DNA of 64,000 nt from Candidatus Eremiobacteraceae bacterium. Lineage in GTDB: Bacteria > Vulcanimicrobiota > Vulcanimicrobiia > Eremiobacterales > Eremiobacteraceae. Position 1 is the stretch's first letter, and the number at the start of each line of letters is the position of its first letter. Shown here piece after piece: positions 7,936 through 16,772 of this stretch. The notes under the pieces are model-generated. The model saw only the letters and a list, made by a program, of their open reading frames with translations, was not told the DNA's origin and did no database searches. The DNA is taken from positions 1-64,000 of the forward strand of contig DATGJI010000059.1 of assembly GCA_035295225.1 (NCBI GenBank). The letters are read 5' to 3'. The position numbers and the translations under genes were made by a program.

Positions 7936-9639
7936 TTAGGTGTCCGGCGTCTCCGAGATCGCCGTTATCTCGTATTTGTTCGTCGTCGGACTGAACGGCG
8001 GCGGATTGGAACCGAGGCGCTTGTCGTAGCCCATGTGCCGGCAGAAGCCGGTCGCGCAGCCGTTGGCGCCGTAGACTTGTGTGCCAAGCTTGCCGCGCAC
8101 GTTCTCGACGAGGCTTCCGAAGATCGTCAGAACGCGATTCGCTCCGCCGCCGCACGCGCCAGCGCCGCACGATGAGTTGGAGAAGGTGCCGCTGTTGCAC
8201 GCGCCGGTGCACTCGCCGTTGTAGCCGGTGAGCAGCAGCGCGTCCACTTCGAAGGCGGCGTCGGTGTTGTCGTTGACTTTGATGTTGTTCGCCCACATCG
8301 CAAGCACGTCGGTAGAGTTGGAGTCGGTGGTCGGATTGTCGTCGTAGAGCACCGACTTGTTCAGCGTGATCGTGTTGCTGTAGCTGAGCGGGCTGGACGA
8401 GTTGTAGTCCGGAACCGCAAGCGTGTATTGTCCGTGAACGGTGGCGTTCACGCCGGCGTTGGGCGTGAAGCCCGCGCCGATGCCGCCTGCGACGGTCACA
8501 TTGCCGTCCACGAAGATCGAGCCGTTGCCGCCCGATCCGCCTGCCGGTTGACCTGACGCTTCGCCTGTGTAGGTGGTGGTGCCGCCCGGTCCGACGACCG
8601 TGGTCGTATTGCTGGAGAAGTTGACGGTTACATCATAGTTGCCGGCTTGCGTCTGGAAGATGAACTCCTGGTTGCCCGTGCCGACGCACGAGACCGGACA
8701 TGCCGAACCCTGCGCGTACACGGTCACGTTGCCGGAGATGTAGATGCCCGTCGAGAGAGGCAAGCTTCCACTCGTGGGGATCACGCCGTTGACATAGAGT
8801 CCCGGCGGCACCTGCGGTGGCTGCTGCGGGCTCAACGGCGCGGACGTGCCGTTCCACGCTTCGCTCGCGACGAGGAGATTGTCTTTGAACGTGGGCAGCG
8901 GTTTCGGCGGTACGCCGACCGAGATATTGCTCGAAGCGCTCTGGCCGCCGTTGAGAACCGAATTCCAGTCTGCCGTGTTTTGCGGACCGGTCAACTGCCC
9001 CGTGGTGTAGTTATCCCAGTTGATGTTCTGGCCGGTCTCGATGGTCGAACCGAAGATCGGCGAGTCGCCGTCGGCATACAGGATGTTCATCGGGCCGCCC
9101 GAGTAGACGGGGCCGTCGTAGTGCTGGCCGTTCGCATACCAGACTTTGCCGCCGACGTTGTTCGTCTCGGAGACGCTGTACATCTCATACGCGGAATACG
9201 GCACCGTGCGGACGAGCGCGTAGAGCGATCGTGTGATGCCGTTCTGTCCGTTTGCACCGAGGAAACCTGACCCCGCCGTGCCGGTGGCCGACACCAAGAA
9301 GTACTCGAGGCTGCCGGTGGTCGGGAATTGATAATCGACCTGCGCGGTATAGCTGCCGCTGAACCATCCGTCGCCCGGTACGGACGTGGATATCGGCGTG
9401 GGGATCGAGACGTTCTTGCCGGACGTATTTTCTCCGAGCTGCAGCACGACGTCGTCGATGCCGGAGTAAGCGTTTGCGAGCGCCACGTTGCTTACGCCGT
9501 TGACACCTGCGCTGTGGAATTCATAGATCACCGCGTCCGTGATGCCGCCGATCAAGATGGCGATCACCACCGTGATGATGACCACCATGATCAGCGCGAC
9601 GCCGCGCTCGGCTTTGCGGGTGACTTTCTGCTTATCCAT
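7936..9639 (-). CDS. Large type IV pilus-associated protein (PilX-like N-terminus)
   Basis: A 567-residue protein. The first ~35 residues (KAERGVALIMVVIITVVIAILIGGI) form a membrane helix preceded by a basic, glycine-containing leader, like PilX-type minor pilins. The remainder is Gly/Asn/Ser/Thr-rich, with repetitive short beta-strand patterns (SGNVTVYAQG, DGNVTVAGGI) and several Cys near the C-terminus (GECTGACNSG, SCGAGACGGG). This resembles adhesin-like or DUF4900-type pilus-tip proteins. The ATG overlaps the stop of the upstream prepilin gene by one base (TAATG). It is probably exported and assembled with the two preceding pseudopilins. Function beyond that is inference. Confidence 0.7.
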   Translation of the reverse strand: MDKQKVTRKAERGVALIMVVIITVVIAILIGGITDAVIYEFHSAGVNGVSNVALANAYSGIDDVVLQLGENTSGKNVSIPTPISTSVPGDGWFSGSYTAQVDYQFPTTGSLEYFLVSATGTAGSGFLGANGQNGITRSLYALVRTVPYSAYEMYSVSETNNVGGKVWYANGQHYDGPVYSGGPMNILYADGDSPIFGSTIETGQNINWDNYTTGQLTGPQNTADWNSVLNGGQSASSNISVGVPPKPLPTFKDNLLVASEAWNGTSAPLSPQQPPQVPPGLYVNGVIPTSGSLPLSTGIYISGNVTVYAQGSACPVSCVGTGNQEFIFQTQAGNYDVTVNFSSNTTTVVGPGGTTTYTGEASGQPAGGSGGNGSIFVDGNVTVAGGIGAGFTPNAGVNATVHGQYTLAVPDYNSSSPLSYSNTITLNKSVLYDDNPTTDSNSTDVLAMWANNIKVNDNTDAAFEVDALLLTGYNGECTGACNSGTFSNSSCGAGACGGGANRVLTIFGSLVENVRGKLGTQVYGANGCATGFCRHMGYDKRLGSNPPPFSPTTNKYEITAISETPDT

Positions 9640-10409
9640 TAGTGAAACGCCTTCCAAGACGAAAAGTAGATCTCGTTCGAGACGTATGCGTGTTCGGCGA
9701 CACCGCCGCTTGTCGCGGATCCCGTATTGCCGACCACCTGAGTCGCCTGGTTCACGACCGAGATATCGATCTGCAGCCCCAAAACTTTGTCCGAGCAAGT
9801 CGTGTCCGTCACGTTGCAGCCGAGCGGCGTGACGCCGAACGGAACGTTGGCCGCGCCGTCCACGTTGTGGATGAGCGTCTGGGTTCCGGTGGTGGAGTTT
9901 TGGCACGGCACCGTCAACGGATTCGGCTCGGAGTTGTATTGCGCAAGCGTTTCCGTGCACTCTTGCAGCAGGTTCGGCGGATTGTAGAATATGGTCTCGA
10001 CATTATACACCGGGATAGGTTCGTGGGCCCCGTTCACCGGCATCGTCTTGCTCAAGTGACCGGACGTGCCGGCGTCGCTTGTCACGACGTAAAAGGAGAC
10101 GGCCGTGTTGCCGTCCGTCGTGTTCTGCAGCGCCCCGGCCGCTGGAATAACCGAGCACGTGTTGCTTTGCGAACACGGGTTATCTTCGATGTCCGGCGTG
10201 GCCATCTTCGTGGCATCGTTGATGCGCGCCATCGCGATGCGGCCTTGCGTCTCCGCGTCGAGGTGCGCATCTTGGAACCGGAAGTTCTGGATGGCGGCGG
10301 TGAATTCTGCCACCGTCAGTCCGAGCACGATCCCGAGGATCGTCATCGCGAACAACAACTCGATGAGAGTGAACGCGCGCCCGGACTGCGAGCTCCGTCT
10401 GTGCTTCAT
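9639..10409 (-). CDS. Prepilin-type protein (type IV pilin/pseudopilin)
   Basis: A 256-residue protein with a canonical class III signal. The motif GRAFTLIELLFAMTILGIV has the cleavage Gly, a +1 residue suited to N-methylation (here Ala rather than Phe), Glu at +5 of the mature protein (FTLIE) and a hydrophobic helix. PilD would process it. The globular part has pairs of Cys (NPCSQSNTC, CNVTDTTC) that may form disulfides. ATG 10409 follows GAGGAT. It is the second gene of a three-gene minor-pilin operon and lies 5 nt after the preceding stop. It resembles PilW/PulJ-like minor pilins in size and position. Confidence 0.82.
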   Translation of the reverse strand: MKHRRSSQSGRAFTLIELLFAMTILGIVLGLTVAEFTAAIQNFRFQDAHLDAETQGRIAMARINDATKMATPDIEDNPCSQSNTCSVIPAAGALQNTTDGNTAVSFYVVTSDAGTSGHLSKTMPVNGAHEPIPVYNVETIFYNPPNLLQECTETLAQYNSEPNPLTVPCQNSTTGTQTLIHNVDGAANVPFGVTPLGCNVTDTTCSDKVLGLQIDISVVNQATQVVGNTGSATSGGVAEHAYVSNEIYFSSWKAFH

Positions 10410-10414
10410 ATCCT

Positions 10415-11086
10415 CTATGTTCCGAAGGTCGGCGAAGGCGTGGGCGTGGGCGACGGCTTGACCGTGGGTGACGGCGACGGCTTCGGCGTTCCCGACGGCG
10501 TGGGCGTCGGCTTCGCTGTCGGCGACGGCGACGGTTTCGGCGTTCCCGACGGCGTGGGCGTGGGTGTCGCGGTGGGCAGCGGTGAGATCGGCGGCGCGGT
10601 GCCGTAGTTCAGGCCGGACGGCTGATTCGCGTTGAGGCCGGTCAATTCGTACACTTGCGAATTCGGCGAAGTTCCGGTCTTGACCCAGATCTGGATGTTT
10701 GCGGCGTTCGTGTCGGTGGGCGATTGCGTTGCCGCCCACATGAACTCCAAATTATTGTTGCCGCACCCGGACGGCAGCGCTTGCCAGTTATTCGTGTCCG
10801 GTCCGTTCGGCGGCGGCTTGACGTACGAGCCGTTCATCACCGGGAACGTGCCGCACGAAGCCGCGGGCGCGTAGTTCGACCAGTTCGAGTAGTTCCAGAA
10901 ATTTCCCGAATCGTTCTGAACCGTTGAGAGCAGATAGTTCGCTTCCGAGACGGCGACGGAATTCGAGCCGGCTTGCGACTGCGCGCCGACCGTCGCGATC
11001 ATGTCTTGGGAGACGAGCAGAAACACAAGCGTCAGCAGCGTCACCGCTACCAACACTTCCAGGAGCGTCATACCACGCTGTCTCAT
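10415..11086 (-). CDS. Prepilin-type protein with Pro-Thr-Pro repeat tail
   Basis: A 223-residue minor pilin. The start [21 protein letters not shown] carries the prepilin motif (Gly | Met-Thr-Leu-Leu-Glu) and a hydrophobic helix. A Cys/Asn-rich globular domain follows. About the last 55 residues are a repeat tail of [15 protein letters not shown]-like units, encoded by imperfect ~60-bp tandem DNA repeats at about 10440-10575. ATG 11086 follows AGAGGT. It is the first gene of the operon, divergent from pilT. The Pro-Thr tail probably forms an extended linker or is glycosylated; that is inference. Confidence 0.8.
   Translation of the reverse strand: MRQRGMTLLEVLVAVTLLTLVFLLVSQDMIATVGAQSQAGSNSVAVSEANYLLSTVQNDSGNFWNYSNWSNYAPAASCGTFPVMNGSYVKPPPNGPDTNNWQALPSGCGNNNLEFMWAATQSPTDTNAANIQIWVKTGTSPNSQVYELTGLNANQPSGLNYGTAPPISPLPTATPTPTPSGTPKPSPSPTAKPTPTPSGTPKPSPSPTVKPSPTPTPSPTFGT
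10440..10575. repeat. Imperfect tandem repeats coding for a Pro-Thr-Pro tail
   Basis: Two copies of a roughly 60-bp unit containing GACGGCGACGG-TTTCGGCGTTCCC-type blocks lie in the 3' end of the minor pilin gene, with shorter degenerate units on either side. They encode alternating Thr/Ser-Pro dipeptides on the minus strand. Copy number could vary by slippage. Confidence 0.6.
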
Positions 11087-11345
11087 CGGGTTACCTCTGG
11101 CGATCCGGGCGGTTATAGACAACCCCCCGGACAGTATATATCCGGTGTGACCGGAGTAACAGCGCATCTGTTACACCTCGTGGATATTATATCGCCCTAA
11201 ATCCGGGCGGCAAAGACCTCTGCACTGATTGTGCCTACGGTCACGCGTCTCATCTATTGTCGAGCATCTCCCCAAAAGTCCTAAGAGCCGTCCCGCGCGA
11301 AGGCGACCGAACCGGTTTCTCTACGGCTCGCGCACACCCGCGCCG
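11087..11345. promoter_or_regulatory. Divergent pilus intergenic region with inverted repeats
   Basis: This 259-bp gap separates the minor-pilin operon (minus) from pilT (plus). It contains a perfect 7-bp inverted repeat GTAACAG-CGCAT-CTGTTAC (11156-11174). A shorter CCGGA...TCCGG repeat around an AT-rich core lies at 11127-11145. These could be operators or transcript hairpins. No convincing -35/-10 pair is obvious. Confidence 0.4.
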
Positions 11346-12503
11346 ATGAAACCATATAGGAAGAACGTTTTTCGAACGATCGGCGGTTCTTTGGCTATGG
11401 CATCTCATATGACGGCAGTGAGCGGTGCGGCGGCGTTCCCGCTGAGCCTTGGCGAATTGTTGATGAAGATGTACGAGGACAAAGCCTCGGACTTGCACAT
11501 CGTCGTTGGTTGCCCACCGATGGTTCGACGCGGCGGCCAGCTCGAAGCTCTGATGGATCAAGTGCTCACGCCCGAAGATACGCACCAGTTATTGACGTCG
11601 ATCTTGAACGACGACCAGCTGGATGTGCTCGAGTCTAAGCGCCAGCTCGACTTCGCCTACTCCATGATCGACCTGGCGCGTTTCCGCGTCAACTTCAGCT
11701 ACGAGCGCGGCGCGCTCGCGGGCGTCTTCAGACTGATCCCGACCGACCCGCCGCACCTCGAAGAGACGAACTTCCCGGATATCCTCGCGGAAGTCACCGG
11801 ACGGCCGCGCGGCCTCGTGCTCGTCACGGGACCGACGGGCTCCGGAAAATCGACGACGCTCGCCGCGATGTTGGACTTCATCAACCGCCACCGACGTTCG
11901 AAGATCGTGACGATCGAAGACCCGGTCGAATTCATGCACAAGAGCCAGAAGTCGATCATCACGCAACGCGAGATCGGCCGCGACACGCTCTCCGCAGCAG
12001 ACGCGCTGCGCGCGATGCTGCGCCAAGATCCGGACGTCGTGCTCATCGGCGAGATGCGCGACCTCGAAACCATCGCGCTCGCGTTGACCGCGGCTGAGAC
12101 CGGCCACCTCGTCTTCGCGACGCTGCACACGACGAGCGCGCCCGAGGCCGTGACCCGCATCATCGACGTCTTCCCGCCGGATCAGCAAGAGCAGGTCAGG
12201 ATAATGTTGTCGACCGTGCTCGAAGCCGTCTTCTCACAGACGCTCGTGCCGCGAGCAGACGGCAACGGCCGCGTCGCCGCGCTCGAGATCCTCATCGGAA
12301 CGCCGGGCATCCGGAATCTCATCCGCGAGAACAAGATCCAGCAGATGATCAGCGCGATGCAGACCGGTCAGAACCTCGGCATGCAGACGCTGGAGAAAGA
12401 TCTGGCGAATCTCGTGAAGTCCGGCGTGATCACGCTCGAAGCTGCCATGGCAAAAGCGTCGAATCCGGCCGAAGTGAAGCGCGTGATCGGGGTCGGGAAC
12501 TAA
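11346..12503 (+). CDS. pilT: Type IV pilus retraction ATPase PilT
   Basis: A hexameric secretion-type ATPase of about 385 residues that depolymerises the type IV pilus and so drives twitching. Motifs in order: SDLHIVVGCPPMVRRGG (N-terminal PAS-like part), Walker A GPTGSGKST, the Asp box (VTIEDPVEF), Walker B with the PilT-type DVVLIGEMRD, and the His box GHLVFATLHTTSA. The C-terminus (AALEILIGTPGIRNLIRENK) matches the PilT AIRNLIRE motif, which distinguishes it from PilB. Several starts are possible; I use ATG 11346, and ATG 11398 is an alternative. It diverges from the minor-pilin operon and overlaps the convergent protease gene by 4 nt. Confidence 0.88.
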   Translation: MKPYRKNVFRTIGGSLAMASHMTAVSGAAAFPLSLGELLMKMYEDKASDLHIVVGCPPMVRRGGQLEALMDQVLTPEDTHQLLTSILNDDQLDVLESKRQLDFAYSMIDLARFRVNFSYERGALAGVFRLIPTDPPHLEETNFPDILAEVTGRPRGLVLVTGPTGSGKSTTLAAMLDFINRHRRSKIVTIEDPVEFMHKSQKSIITQREIGRDTLSAADALRAMLRQDPDVVLIGEMRDLETIALALTAAETGHLVFATLHTTSAPEAVTRIIDVFPPDQQEQVRIMLSTVLEAVFSQTLVPRADGNGRVAALEILIGTPGIRNLIRENKIQQMISAMQTGQNLGMQTLEKDLANLVKSGVITLEAAMAKASNPAEVKRVIGVGN

Positions 12504-13630
12504 CCGCTTCGCGATCGCGACGCTTCCACGCGAGCGATGAGGCGCGCGACATCTTCACGCCGTATGAATCCGCCGTACGTCCCAGCGTCTTCGACGATCA
12601 CGGCTTCCGGCCGGTTGACCGCAAGCGCCGGCAGCAGCGCCATGGCGTCGTCGTCCGGCGCTACCGTCGCCAGGTCCGCGACGCGAGTCATGACCGCGGT
12701 GATGCTCGTTCCGCTCGCACGATCAAGCGGAACGGTCGCGACTTCTTCGTCCCCCACACAGCCGGCCGGACGCTCGCCGAAGAGCACGGGCAACGATCGC
12801 GATGGTGCCGCGGCTCGCAAAGCAGCCGCGGCCTGTTCGACCGTGGCGGTCGTCTGGAGCACCTCTACGTCTTTTGCGTAAAGGTCTCGCACTAACAGGC
12901 CGTCGAGAGCGATGCGAACGATCATCGTCTTGTATTGTCCGTCCGCAAGACCGCCGAGAAACCACGCTGTCGCGCACGCCCAGATGCCGATCGCGGGATC
13001 TTGGATAAGCGCAACCCAGCAGCCGATCGCGCCAAGGAGAATCGCTATCGCTTTGCCCGCCATCGCGGCTTGGCGCGTCGCTTTGACCGCGTTGCCCGAC
13101 AAGCGCCAGAGCAGGCCGCGCACAACGCGCCCGCCATCCATCGGGAGGCCGGGCAGCCAGTTGAACCCGCCAAGCAGACCGTTTGCGAGCGCGAGGTAGC
13201 CGAGAAGATCGCCCGCGGGCCCGCCGGCCTTGGTCAGGCCATATGCGCCAAGACCAAACACGATCGCAAGCGCGGTGCTGACTGCCGGGCCGGCCGCGCC
13301 GATGGCGATATCGTCAGCCGGGCGATCGTCGGTGTGCGCGATGCGCGCGGTAGCGCTCAAGAGAGTCATGGTGACGCACGCCACCGCCTTGCCGCGTCGT
13401 TGTGCGACGATCGCGTGGCCGAGCTCGTGTGCGAGCACCGACCCGAAGAGCAACGCCGTGAAGAGCAGGCCGACCGCCAAGGCCTGCCCCGGCGTGGTCT
13501 GCGGCGCCACGCGCGGCAGGAGTCCATACGATATGGCGCAGGTGAGTGCGCCGAAGAGAAATAGCGCCGATGCATGGACGCGGATTTCGATGCCGGCGAT
13601 CGATCCAAGGCGATAGCTCCGCTCGCTCAC
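12500..13630 (-). CDS. Site-2 zinc metalloprotease (M50) with two CBS domains
   Basis: A 376-residue intramembrane protease of the SpoIVFB/Rip3 subgroup. The zinc site HELGH is at residues 68-72 and the distal ligand motif LPMDGGR has Asp165. About six membrane helices are followed by a cytosolic pair of CBS repeats (about 245-370). Such enzymes cleave membrane substrates, often to release anti-sigma factors or other regulators, and CBS domains sense adenine nucleotides. GTG 13630 overlaps the stop of the upstream receiver gene (GTGA), so synthesis is coupled. The substrate is unknown. Confidence 0.87.
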   Translation of the reverse strand: MSERSYRLGSIAGIEIRVHASALFLFGALTCAISYGLLPRVAPQTTPGQALAVGLLFTALLFGSVLAHELGHAIVAQRRGKAVACVTMTLLSATARIAHTDDRPADDIAIGAAGPAVSTALAIVFGLGAYGLTKAGGPAGDLLGYLALANGLLGGFNWLPGLPMDGGRVVRGLLWRLSGNAVKATRQAAMAGKAIAILLGAIGCWVALIQDPAIGIWACATAWFLGGLADGQYKTMIVRIALDGLLVRDLYAKDVEVLQTTATVEQAAAALRAAAPSRSLPVLFGERPAGCVGDEEVATVPLDRASGTSITAVMTRVADLATVAPDDDAMALLPALAVNRPEAVIVEDAGTYGGFIRREDVARLIARVEASRSRSG

Positions 13631-14430
13631 GGCACCGCGCGCTTCATGGAAAAGCCCGTCGAATGCGCTTCAGGCGTCGCAACTGCCTCCTGCGCTGCGG
13701 CCAACAGCCTATCGACGGTGATGGTCGCGCCGCCCTCCGTGAAGGCGAGACCGACTCGCGGCCGCGCGCCGGATTGCGCGTGCTGCGAGCGCAGCCGATC
13801 GGCGATCATCATCCCGACATCTTTGGCCCCGCCTTGAGGCAGACCGTCGAGGAGCACGGCGCACACATACGGCGCGAGATCCCCGGCGACGTCGGAGCGG
13901 CGCAGGCACGAGCGCGTCAGCGCAGCCAGCGCGGCGTGCGCGCTGCCATCCCCGCCTGCGGCGACGACGAGAACGGCGACCGACGACGCACCGGGCACCG
14001 CGCCCGCTATCGCCTCCGCGACGTGCTGCCTAAAATCTTTGCTCGGCTCGTCGCGGCGAAGCGCACCGGCATCGACACGCGCGCGCAGCTCGGCGATGTC
14101 GAAAGGTTTGCGCAGAAAATCGACGTTGGTGTTTCCGGCGCCGAGACGGTCGGGCGCCGCGTCGTCCGCGGAGACGAAAATCACCGGCGTGCCGCGGGCA
14201 TTGCTGTCGCTTTCGATCCGTGCCAGCAGCCCAAATCCGTCCAGTCCGGCCATGCGGACATCGGACACGATGCAGTCGACGCGCGGCTGGGAAAGGATGA
14301 ACTCCGCCGCCTCGGCTCCGTCGCCGAAGCAGGTCACGGAGCGACCAGGCTTGGCGAGCGCCAGCTCCATAAGGGCTCGGATCTCGACGTCGTCGTCGAT
14401 GATGACGATGCTTTGCGGTTGGGGCATCAT
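13627..14430 (-). CDS. Response regulator with degenerate GGDEF-like output domain
   Basis: A 267-residue protein. Residues 7-125 form a CheY-like receiver, with acidic residues in IIDDD, phospho-acceptor Asp57 (CIVSDVRM) and the conserved Lys in FLRKPFD. The C-terminal half (about 140-255) has the spacing of a GGDEF domain (RRSDVAGDLAPYVCAVLLDG...ADRLR...VGLAFTEGG). The GGDEF loop is replaced by AGDLA and the metal and nucleotide residues are missing, so it is probably not a cyclase. ATG 14430 is preferred. Coupling to the site-2 protease gene suggests that phosphorylation and proteolysis act in one pathway. Confidence 0.75.
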   Translation of the reverse strand: MMPQPQSIVIIDDDVEIRALMELALAKPGRSVTCFGDGAEAAEFILSQPRVDCIVSDVRMAGLDGFGLLARIESDSNARGTPVIFVSADDAAPDRLGAGNTNVDFLRKPFDIAELRARVDAGALRRDEPSKDFRQHVAEAIAGAVPGASSVAVLVVAAGGDGSAHAALAALTRSCLRRSDVAGDLAPYVCAVLLDGLPQGGAKDVGMMIADRLRSQHAQSGARPRVGLAFTEGGATITVDRLLAAAQEAVATPEAHSTGFSMKRAVP

Positions 14431-14575
14431 GCCTGCGGGTGTAACGTCGGGTGCGTCGCGCCTGTCGAACGGGATAGGAGGGAGTCGCTCACACTTCCTC
14501 CGCCGGGGGTTGCGGCGCTCTCCTGCCCTTCCCAGCCGCGAACTCCGAAAGCGGCTCTCCAATCGAGCCGGCCGC

Positions 14576-14601
14576 GGCCGGCCGTCGCAAGACGGCCGGC
14601 C
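14576..14601. terminator. Strong GC hairpin with GCAA loop
   Basis: GGCCGGCCGTC (14576-14586), a GCAA tetraloop and GACGGCCGGCC (14591-14601) form a perfect 11-bp stem. It lies just beyond the stop of the minus-strand peptide-binding gene. No U-tract follows on that strand, so a stabilising 3' hairpin is as likely as an intrinsic terminator. Confidence 0.55.
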
Positions 14602-14619
14602 GGATATTTTGTCGCTGCG

Positions 14620-16275
14620 CTAGTCCATTGTCCATTCCCAAGAATTCCAATAGGCCGATGTCGCCGGCGATGCTTTGAAGCCCTTGAATCGATTGGTGAA
14701 CACGTCGGCTCGGCGCTCTACATAGAGGATGATCGTGGGAACCTGCGTCGCGAGTTCGGTCTGGATGATCGCGTAGTCGGCTTTACGGCGTGCCACGTCA
14801 AAAGTGCTGAGGGCGTCGTTCTCGGCTGCTTGGACCTTCGGGTCGCACCAGTGCAAGCTGTTCTGGCCGGCCGGCGGGAACTGATCGCAGCCGTATAAGG
14901 ACGAGTCGTCCGGATCGACGCCGTTCACCCAGCCGTAGTATGCCATCTCATACTTGTACGAGTTGAGGATGCCGCCGTTCTGCTGCGAGTTGAAGAAGAG
15001 CGGCGCCGGATACGTCTTCTGCGTCATCTCGATGCCGACGCCACGCAACTCTTGCTGGATGATGTTGCCTACCGCAGCGCCGATGACATTGCCGGAGATG
15101 TATGCGTATTGGATCGTGAACCGCTGTCCGTTCTTGGTCAGGATGCCGTCGGGCCCGGGCTGCCAGCCGGCCTGCGCCAATAGTTTGCGCGCCATCGGCG
15201 GATTGAAGCCGATGTGCGGAATGCTCCTATCGTACGCCCAGTTGAAATACTGCTGGTCGCTGTCGGATGGGACGAAGACGTCGTGGGTCGCATCGTGGGC
15301 GATCCGTTGCCGATCCATCGCGTATTCTATCGCCTGCCGCACGCGCACGTCGGACCACGGCGTGTTGGGATCCTTCAAGTTGAAATCGAGGTGGCCGAAG
15401 ACATTCTGCGGCGAGAGCACGACGTTGATTCCCGGGATGTTCGAATACGCCGGATAAAGCGACGGGTCGGCGCGGAACCACGCGTCGGTCTCGCCTGTCT
15501 TCAATTGGGTCACGATCGTGTTATTGTCGCCCACGATCTTCAGCACGATCGACTTCAATTTGGGCGGCCCGCGCCAATAGAGCGGGTTGGCCACCATCGT
15601 CACGTGATCGCCATGCACCCATTCGGTCACGCGGAACGGCCCGGATCCGATCGGCAGCACATTGTACGGGATGTGATTGACGTTGGGGTATGAAGCGAGC
15701 AGATGCGCGGGCATGAGCGGGTACCCGCCTTGGATGCACATGAAATACGCCACGATCGGCGCGAAGAATTTTTTCATATGCACGACGACCGTGTAGTCAT
15801 CCGCTGCAACGACGCTGCCCACGTGATCGTAACCCGTGCGTACCTGGACGTTGTTCTGCGGATTCATGATCGCCTGGTACGTGAAGACGACATCCCGCGC
15901 CGTCAGCGGCGCGCCGTCCTGCCATTTCAGACCCTTGCGAAGGTGATACGTCAGCGTCATGCCGTCGCGCGAGACTCCGCCGTTCTCCAGCGTTGGAACC
16001 TCGAGCGCGACCTCGGGCACGTATTGCTGATGATCGTCGATGTTGAAGAAGAATTGATAGACGAAGTACGAGAGGTCGATCGTCGTCGCTTGCGTCGAGA
16101 CGAGCGGATTCAAGGAGTCCGGCTCGGCGATCTCCGCGTAGTGCAGAACGCCCGGCTGCCCGCCGCTGCGGCCGCTTGCGCCCGATGTGCTCTGCGAGAC
16201 ATTCGAACACGCGGTCACGACGGTCGCGAGCACGGCGGCTAGCACCGTGACGACCAGCATTCGTGGATTCGTCAT
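14620..16275 (-). CDS. ABC transporter substrate-binding lipoprotein, peptide/nickel type (SBP family 5)
   Basis: A 551-residue lipoprotein. The signal ends at VVTAC, giving acylated Cys23. The mature protein has the DppA/OppA features: AEPDSLNPLVSTQATTIDLS near the start, LRKGLKWQDGAPLTARDVVFTYQAIMNP (family signature region), GSGPFRVTEWVHGD and a C-terminal WVNGVDPDDSSLYGCDQF region. The family binds peptides, nickel or related ligands for an ABC importer. No permease or ATPase gene is adjacent, so it is an orphan here. Short spacing suggests it may be cotranscribed with the small cupredoxin upstream (16324-16698). Confidence 0.88.
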   Translation of the reverse strand: MTNPRMLVVTVLAAVLATVVTACSNVSQSTSGASGRSGGQPGVLHYAEIAEPDSLNPLVSTQATTIDLSYFVYQFFFNIDDHQQYVPEVALEVPTLENGGVSRDGMTLTYHLRKGLKWQDGAPLTARDVVFTYQAIMNPQNNVQVRTGYDHVGSVVAADDYTVVVHMKKFFAPIVAYFMCIQGGYPLMPAHLLASYPNVNHIPYNVLPIGSGPFRVTEWVHGDHVTMVANPLYWRGPPKLKSIVLKIVGDNNTIVTQLKTGETDAWFRADPSLYPAYSNIPGINVVLSPQNVFGHLDFNLKDPNTPWSDVRVRQAIEYAMDRQRIAHDATHDVFVPSDSDQQYFNWAYDRSIPHIGFNPPMARKLLAQAGWQPGPDGILTKNGQRFTIQYAYISGNVIGAAVGNIIQQELRGVGIEMTQKTYPAPLFFNSQQNGGILNSYKYEMAYYGWVNGVDPDDSSLYGCDQFPPAGQNSLHWCDPKVQAAENDALSTFDVARRKADYAIIQTELATQVPTIILYVERRADVFTNRFKGFKASPATSAYWNSWEWTMD

Positions 16276-16323
16276 CGTGGGTACTCCTTGCGGGCGTTGT
16301 TCGGCTTGCGTCGACGTGCAGCC

Positions 16324-16698
16324 TTACGGGCTGGTCGGCGCGCCGGGCAGGACGGTGATCGTCGCGATCATCGTCGGTTGGAGCGAACTGTGATATTGGA
16401 AGGTGCCCGGAATCGAGGCGACCCACGTCCATCGCCCGCCGTTCGGCGCGATGATGCCGGAGTCGAACGCACCGGCTACGGTCGCGCTGTGCGGCTGGGT
16501 ATCCTGGTTCACGAAGATGACGTGTGTTCCGAGCGCGACAGTGACGTTGGCGGGATTGTATGCCCCGCCGCCTGCGCCGGTCATATTGATAGTGACCTGG
16601 CCGGTGTTCACCTTCTGCTGACACGCCGCGCAGGCGAGCAGCGCCAGCGCGAGAAGCGTGACGCGAATCGCCGCGCGCCCGCGCGATGGTTCATTCAT
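16324..16698 (-). CDS. Cupredoxin-like lipoprotein lacking copper ligands
   Basis: A 124-residue lipoprotein with a signal ending in LLAC or CAAC (Cys23 or Cys26). The single domain has the cupredoxin pattern NPANVTVALGTHVIFVNQDTQPHSAT and a C-terminal GTFQYHSSLQPTM. In active relatives that last loop is YxCxxHPxM. Here the Cys is Ser and the His is Gln, so two of the four copper ligands are gone, while the first His and the Met remain. The fold is probably kept without type 1 copper. It lies directly upstream of the peptide-binding lipoprotein on the same strand. Confidence 0.75.
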   Translation of the reverse strand: MNEPSRGRAAIRVTLLALALLACAACQQKVNTGQVTINMTGAGGGAYNPANVTVALGTHVIFVNQDTQPHSATVAGAFDSGIIAPNGGRWTWVASIPGTFQYHSSLQPTMIATITVLPGAPTSP

Positions 16699-16772
16699 GT
16701 GATTCGCGCTTCTGTCGGGCGCGAAGCAAACCCTACCGCAGCTCGTGCGGCGCAATCGAGAGGTCGCCTATT

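Noticed and set aside
14576-14601. Attachment site or integration scar
   Set aside because: A perfect GC hairpin at a gene end with no integrase or direct repeats is adequately explained as a transcript 3' structure.
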